From: Moniliophthora roreri
Taxonomy: Eukaryota > Basidiomycota > Agaricomycetes > Agaricales > Marasmiaceae
Length of the DNA: 64,000 bases
NCBI GenBank assembly: GCA_001466705.2
Contig: LATX02000178.1
Coordinates: 372,001-436,000 of the forward strand
Direction of reading: 5' to 3'
Part shown: in pieces, positions 59,566-64,000 of the stretch
How positions within the stretch are numbered: position 1 is the stretch's first letter
How the letters are laid out: each line of letters begins with the position of its first letter
The notes under the pieces: generated by a model
The model's database searches: none
What the model was told of the DNA's origin: nothing
The model's input: only the letters and a program-made list of their open reading frames with translations
Position numbers and translations under genes: made by a program

Positions 59566-60908
59566 CTAGATCCATTCACCTTTAATCGCGTCCTCGGGAA
59601 ACATATCCAAGTCCAGAGCGAGTTCCTTGAATACTTTGTCTACAGGCTCTGTGCTTTCCTTTGCTTCGTGTTCCTCTAGAGCTGAAAGCCCGGAGTCAGA
59701 ATGATACGACGGGACAACTCGATACTCACCATTCCCTCGCCCATCTCCCAGACTCGTCTCAAGACCCTCTTCACCTTCCCTCGCTGCGATGAAGAGTAGC
59801 TGGGCACCCTCGTAATCCAACAGCTCTACCGTTTCACATGACGCAAATCGCAATCCATACGATTCTCTACCTTTCCTGCCTTTTCCAAAGACAGTATCCA
59901 TAATATGCGAGGGATATTCGGGACCTTTCCCAGATGCCTGGCCAGGGAACGTTGCAGGTGCTAGCGGATTCTTGACCTGAAGGACAAAGGAAGACGCCTC
60001 GTAAATTCCCAGGGAGGTTTGGACGTCTCCGAGCGAGCTCGGATGCGATAAGTGATAGCCCATATGGGTCTCACGCTCAGAAGGTACACGAGGATCGTTA
60101 TTGACGATAGCGTATCCGCCTCTACCGACCAATCTCGCTGGCTCCTCGTGTCTCGTGCCTGTGGAATGACAGAAATATATCAGCGCTGTTTGAGGTGAAT
60201 AGACTTGACACAACACACCTCTGGTCTTCGTCTCGTATGTCTTCTCGCCTAGTCCGTTCTCCAACTCGTCAAGGTTATCTCCTACTTTGGTAACAGTGCC
60301 CCAAAATGTCTCTTTGCGTCCTTTACCTGCTCCACCACGCTCAGGATCTGGCAGTTTCTTTTTTCCAATAGTAACGAGTCGGAATCTCTTCCGAGAGGTA
60401 TTGGTGGGTTCTTCCGATGGAATAGCATCAGCCCCTGGTTCGAGGACGGCCAAATCGGCTTCTGGGTTTTCCTCCTCCTTAGCCTTGGAATCATTGCCAA
60501 AAGTAGAGCGACCTGAGGATGCAAATTCAGGAGGGCGTGGTACGAGAAGCATATGGAAGTTTTTGACGTCGTCTAGTGAATGGGCTTCTTCTTTCTGGAC
60601 TTTGGGTCGATAGAAGAAGTAAATATGGCCACGTTCGATAGTTCCTGTAACTAATCATTAGCCACTTTGGGGTTGAAACTTTCGAATGGAAACGCACCTG
60701 TAGATGGGGCACGTTGAGTCTTGTTAAGGCTGGTATTCGGTTCCGACTCCGTGGTCGCTTTCTTCTTCGATTTAGGTTTCTTGCTAGGCGGTTCTGAACC
60801 CGGTTCGCTTATCTGCCGTTTCGCGGGAGGTTTCTTGAATTCATTCGAGTCTTTTTTCGATCCGGGGTTGTTCTGCGAGGTAGCTGCCTGTCGTCGAGTG
60901 GTGACCAT
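59566..60908 (-). CDS. conserved fungal protein with GTIERGHIYFFYRPKV motif
   Basis: The ATG at 60908 opens MVTTRRQAATSQNNPGSKKD, a basic, low-complexity, probably nuclear-targeting head (PPSKKPKSKKK). An intron (GTGCGT to GTTACAG) leads to TGTIERGHIYFFYRPKVQKE and SLDDVKNFHMLLVPRPPEF, the family signature. Later come KRFRLVTIGKKKLPDPE, RKETFWGTVTKVGDNLDELE, a 62 bp intron, TRHEEPARLVGRGGYAIVNN, and YEASSFVLQVKNPLAPATFP with GPEYPSHIMDTVFGKGRKGR. Another intron follows, and an acidic end stops after DAIKGEWI. Close relatives across Ascomycota and Basidiomycota are often labelled BTB-domain transcription factors, but no BTB fold is visible here. Function unknown; gene structure is well supported. 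Confidence 0.83.
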
Positions 60909-61785
60909 GGTGGTTGGTTGTCGAGGTATGATGTTTGACGTCACTGTATAGTCATTGAAGTATCGACCGCTAGTTTTAGGGGCGAAAAGCACCACTCACC
61001 GGAAATTACAATATTCATACTCGAGATATCGATGAATCAAAGTGACCCAACGTTTGACACGAGGGATCCTCTCAGCAACCGGTATTCGATGCCCCGGCTG
61101 GCAGAGAAATCCCATCAGGAAGCACTTGCTTGGGATCTGTGAGTCCTTCGAATTTCCGGGTGCGAAAATAACGGGTTTGATTCCTGGTCGCTGCAGAAGT
61201 CGGGGGTCCACGTTGAGAGGCATACAACGGGAGGCTTGAGGAGGTGACGGTCACTGTCCAAGGTCGGAGAAAAAAATTCGGACCGGATCCGGCCCGTTTC
61301 TAACACGTGGTAGACTCGGCCGAATCAAGGCCGAATTTCCTCCTTGAACCGCAACAACGACTACCACCTTGATTGGTTGCTTTCTAGCATTCACGCCAAA
61401 GTTACTCGAGCTGTCATTTCGGAAACAGAATGCGTAAAAAATCACACGCTGTATGCTCGTAAAGAGGGCTGTTTCTAGCGCATTTGAATTGGTGTTTCGA
61501 GTTGCCCAAGGCAACCCCGAATTCAATTTTCACCGGGTGAGCAAGTCCCATACACCTTGAAGCTGGCATACTGATGCATTTGCCACTCGGAAGATGAGGA
61601 TCCGCGTGTATATTGCACCCGGTATGCACGGTAAGTGACCGCTAGCAGTCTATGTGTCACCATTTTTCATTTCCGACAACTGAATAGAATTCTCGTTCAA
61701 GCGTTGAAGGGACAATCCAACCCCAGACCTTACTACCTAATTCATTTATAATGGAGGAGCCAATCCTTTCGAATATTCGTCGGTC
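60909..61785. promoter_or_regulatory. shared divergent upstream region
   Basis: An 877 bp spacer lies between the starts of the conserved fungal protein (-) and the FAD-linked oxidase (+). Both promoters must lie here. No clear TATA box, operator or repeat was recognised. Confidence 0.35.
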
Positions 61786-64000
61786 ATGTCCCCATTTCCT
61801 GTGGTCACAATCATCGTGCTTGCGTTCGCTTGTTTCTTTTTGCTCTTGGTTTGCGGTTCTGAAGCCAACAGTTCTCTGCTCCTGCAGCACTCGATCGACG
61901 AACTCGACATCTCCTTGGATAGCCGCTTGCTTCCTGGCACTCCCCTTGCCTACTCTTGCATCCTCGACGCAATGTCTTCTGAATGTGTGAAGATCCGTGG
62001 AGGCTATCGAGACGAGGGTCCGTAGTGCTAGACTTGAAATTCATTCATATTCACCTCTTTTCGCAGTATTCCTCACCAGCTTACCAACGGGATACACGAA
62101 TCCTCAGTGGGAGACGTGTCAATCAAATGGAGATCAATGTCTTTTCGATAGCCGAGGGTATATTTCGCAGCCCGAGAGATGCAGAATAGGAAGTATGCCG
62201 AGTTACTTCGTACGTCTTTCATGATTCCTCTCTACTAATTTAACTTATTCCTCCCGTCGTGTAGATTGATGTTCAGTCTGAACGAGACGTTCAGGCTGCG
62301 TTCCGGCTCTCGAAAGAATACAACATTACCCTCGTCATCAAGAATACTGGAGTATGTGCGCTTTCGAGTTGTTTTGTCAATTTTCTGACTATTTTCTGTA
62401 GCATGACTACAAAGGCAGGAGCAGCGCGCCAGGTTCACTTGCTCTATGGGTGAGCATGGTAACCGTATTTCAATGTCTCGATCTCACTCGATATAGACCC
62501 ATAATCTGAAGAATGCCAGTTGTATCACAGTGCATAAAACTATCTCGGCTGAGTACTCTATCTTTAGATTTCGTACGAATCGGCCTTTATCCCGGAAGGA
62601 TGCGAAGATGAGAAGACATATTCGGGGGTGACCATGGGGGCAAGTCTACGATTCTCGGACTTTTTCCTAGTTTTTCACTCCGGCATCATTACATCCAGGC
62701 TGGTGTTCAGTGGCACGAGGCTTTCGCCTTTGCTGAGAGGCATAACGTCACACTGGTCGGAGGCTCGTTTCCGTGGCTTTCTCGTTGACGTCGTCCGTTG
62801 ACACGGGCTTCAACAGGATCAGATAGAACGGTTGGTACTTCGGGAGGATGGCTTCAGGTTCGTTTGTCGATGGTCTGTGCTCTAGGTGAATCCAACCTTC
62901 GGAACGCAGGGTGGAGGTCACAGCATGCTCTCGAACACTATGGGACTTGGCGTCGACAGAGTGGTATGCTCTCCTATCTTTTCCAGTATATAAGAGCTTA
63001 AACTCGACCTAATAGTTGCAATTCAGAGTCGTCACGCCTTCCGGACATTATCTCACGGCGAACTCTTGTCAGAATCAAGACCTGTTTTTTGCACTCCGAG
63101 GCGGTGAGAAGTACACTGTCCAAGCTCTTAAGTCGCTGCTGAATTGTCTTTCAAGGAGGCGGTGGTACATATGGAGTTGTCATGGAAAGCACCATGATCG
63201 CTTCTCCTCAAATCACCCTACAGATGGTTCTCGTCTCCTTCAAAGCATCGAACCAATATCTTACCAGAGAGCTTTGGACAATACTAGTCTCCAATGGCCT
63301 TAGGTGGGCAGGAGAAGGATGGGGCGGAATAGCGACTTCGAACATTGCTATATATATCAACCCGAAATTGAGCAAGGAGGAAGCGTCACATTCAATGTCA
63401 CCGCTACTCCAGTTTGCTGAACGTCTTCGGGTTGATTCCGTCCCTGGGACGACGACTGTAGTCGCCGAGTTCCCGAGTTGGGGCCAATTTTTTGATTGGT
63501 TCACAGACTCACACGTTGCGGTACGTATTCTTGCATTTGAAGACCTTTGATGTTGTGCTCAACACCATTAGTCTGTTGGGATCAGTCTGGCATTATCGTC
63601 CCGCCTCATCGATCAGAAAAACTTCCGTACACCCATCAATCAACAAGCACTCATCGACAGCCTTCTCGAAGCTAGCAAGATCACCCCGCGTCTTCTCATC
63701 ATGCTCTCAACACCCTTCTCATTTCCGGGAGACGGACAGACGAGTACTACAGAAGCTTGGCGCTCGAGTCTATACCATATCACAGTCACTTCGACTTGGA
63801 GCTGGAACGCGACTGTAGATGAAAAACGCGACGGCTATGCCACCGTGCAAAAGTCTATCAGTTATCTGCGAGCATTAACGCCAGATGCTGCGTATCTGGT
63901 GAGTATGGCTATATCGCAACCTTCTCTTTTTCTAAAATGTTCCTGATCTCAGAATGAGGCGGATGTATATGAACCAAACCATGAAGGTGAGGCATGCTTT
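61786..64000 (+). CDS. secreted FAD-linked oxidoreductase (berberine-bridge-enzyme-like), partial
   Basis: Predicted extracellular flavin oxidase, cut by the window end. The ATG at 61786 opens a signal peptide (MSPFPVVTIIVLAFACFFLL...CGSEA). Exons then give SLPTGYTNPQWETCQSNGDQ, DVQSERDVQAAFRLSKEYNI and TLVIKNTG. HDYKGRSSAPGSLALW follows; its His aligns with the residue carrying covalent FAD in this family. Next come AGVQWHEAFAFAERHNVTLV, TVGTSGGWLQ, GGGHSMLSNTMGLGVDRVV, QFRVVTPSGHYLTANSCQNQ, DLFFALRGGGGGTYGVVMES and a substrate domain (GLRWAGEGWGGIATSNIAIY, FRTPINKQALIDSLLEAS). The GGS loop lacks the Cys of bicovalent enzymes in this reading. The last visible exon ends EADVYEPNHE. Introns are about 50-60 bp. 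Substrate could be an aromatic alcohol, sugar or alkaloid. Confidence 0.84.

Noticed and set aside
61125..61210. tRNA-like T-arm sequence (GGTTTGATTCC)
   Set aside because: No matching acceptor stem, D-arm or anticodon arm could be folded around it.
1..64000. CRISPR arrays, operons, ribosome binding sites, attachment sites
   Set aside because: These are not expected in this eukaryotic DNA and no regularly spaced repeat array was seen.

Overview
The window is nuclear DNA from a filamentous basidiomycete, most likely a mushroom-forming agaricomycete. The evidence is genes broken by 50-60 bp GT-AG introns, and families expanded in that group: cysteine-rich F-box proteins, BTB/POZ-like proteins, DUF6533 and DUF6534 membrane proteins and GST paralogues. 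There is no operon structure, rRNA, CRISPR or convincing tRNA. Exons were joined by eye from splice signals, reading phase and family resemblance, so exon edges are approximate.

Layout. 1-8.3 kb is gene-poor; it holds one copy of an inverted dispersed repeat, a degenerate duplicated block and a 1.45 kb element with 53 bp terminal inverted repeats. 8.3-18.2 kb is gene-dense: an F-box gene (-), a 704 bp hAT-like element, a GST (+) convergent with an FAD aromatic hydroxylase (-), and two BTB-like genes (-), one with a 376 bp MITE in its first intron. 18.2-21.6 kb is sparse. 21.6-29.6 kb carries a DUF6534 membrane protein, a broken GH76-like gene, an F-box protein and a DUF6533 membrane protein. 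29.6-34.7 kb is sparse.

34.7-43.3 kb has an F-box/leucine-rich gene with frame breaks, a seven-helix membrane protein with a MITE in an intron, a second GST, a solo LTR and a cysteine/histidine-rich protein. 43.3-48.3 kb holds a decayed tandem duplication. 48.3-52.6 kb carries a second seven-helix gene and a large unknown protein in DNA almost free of CpG. 52.6-58.5 kb is sparse. 58.5-64 kb has a tautomerase, a conserved fungal protein and the 5' part of a secreted FAD-linked oxidase that runs off the end.

Together, two GSTs, an aromatic hydroxylase, a cis-CaaD-like tautomerase and a secreted FAD oxidase fit detoxification or breakdown of aromatic compounds, but they are scattered and not shown to form a cluster. 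F-box and BTB proteins suggest ubiquitin adaptor roles. The most striking signal is the CpG desert over two apparently intact genes. Next are four DNA transposons and a solo LTR; target-site duplications are exact for two transposons and the LTR, imperfect for one and unseen for one. Two of these elements account for abnormally long introns.
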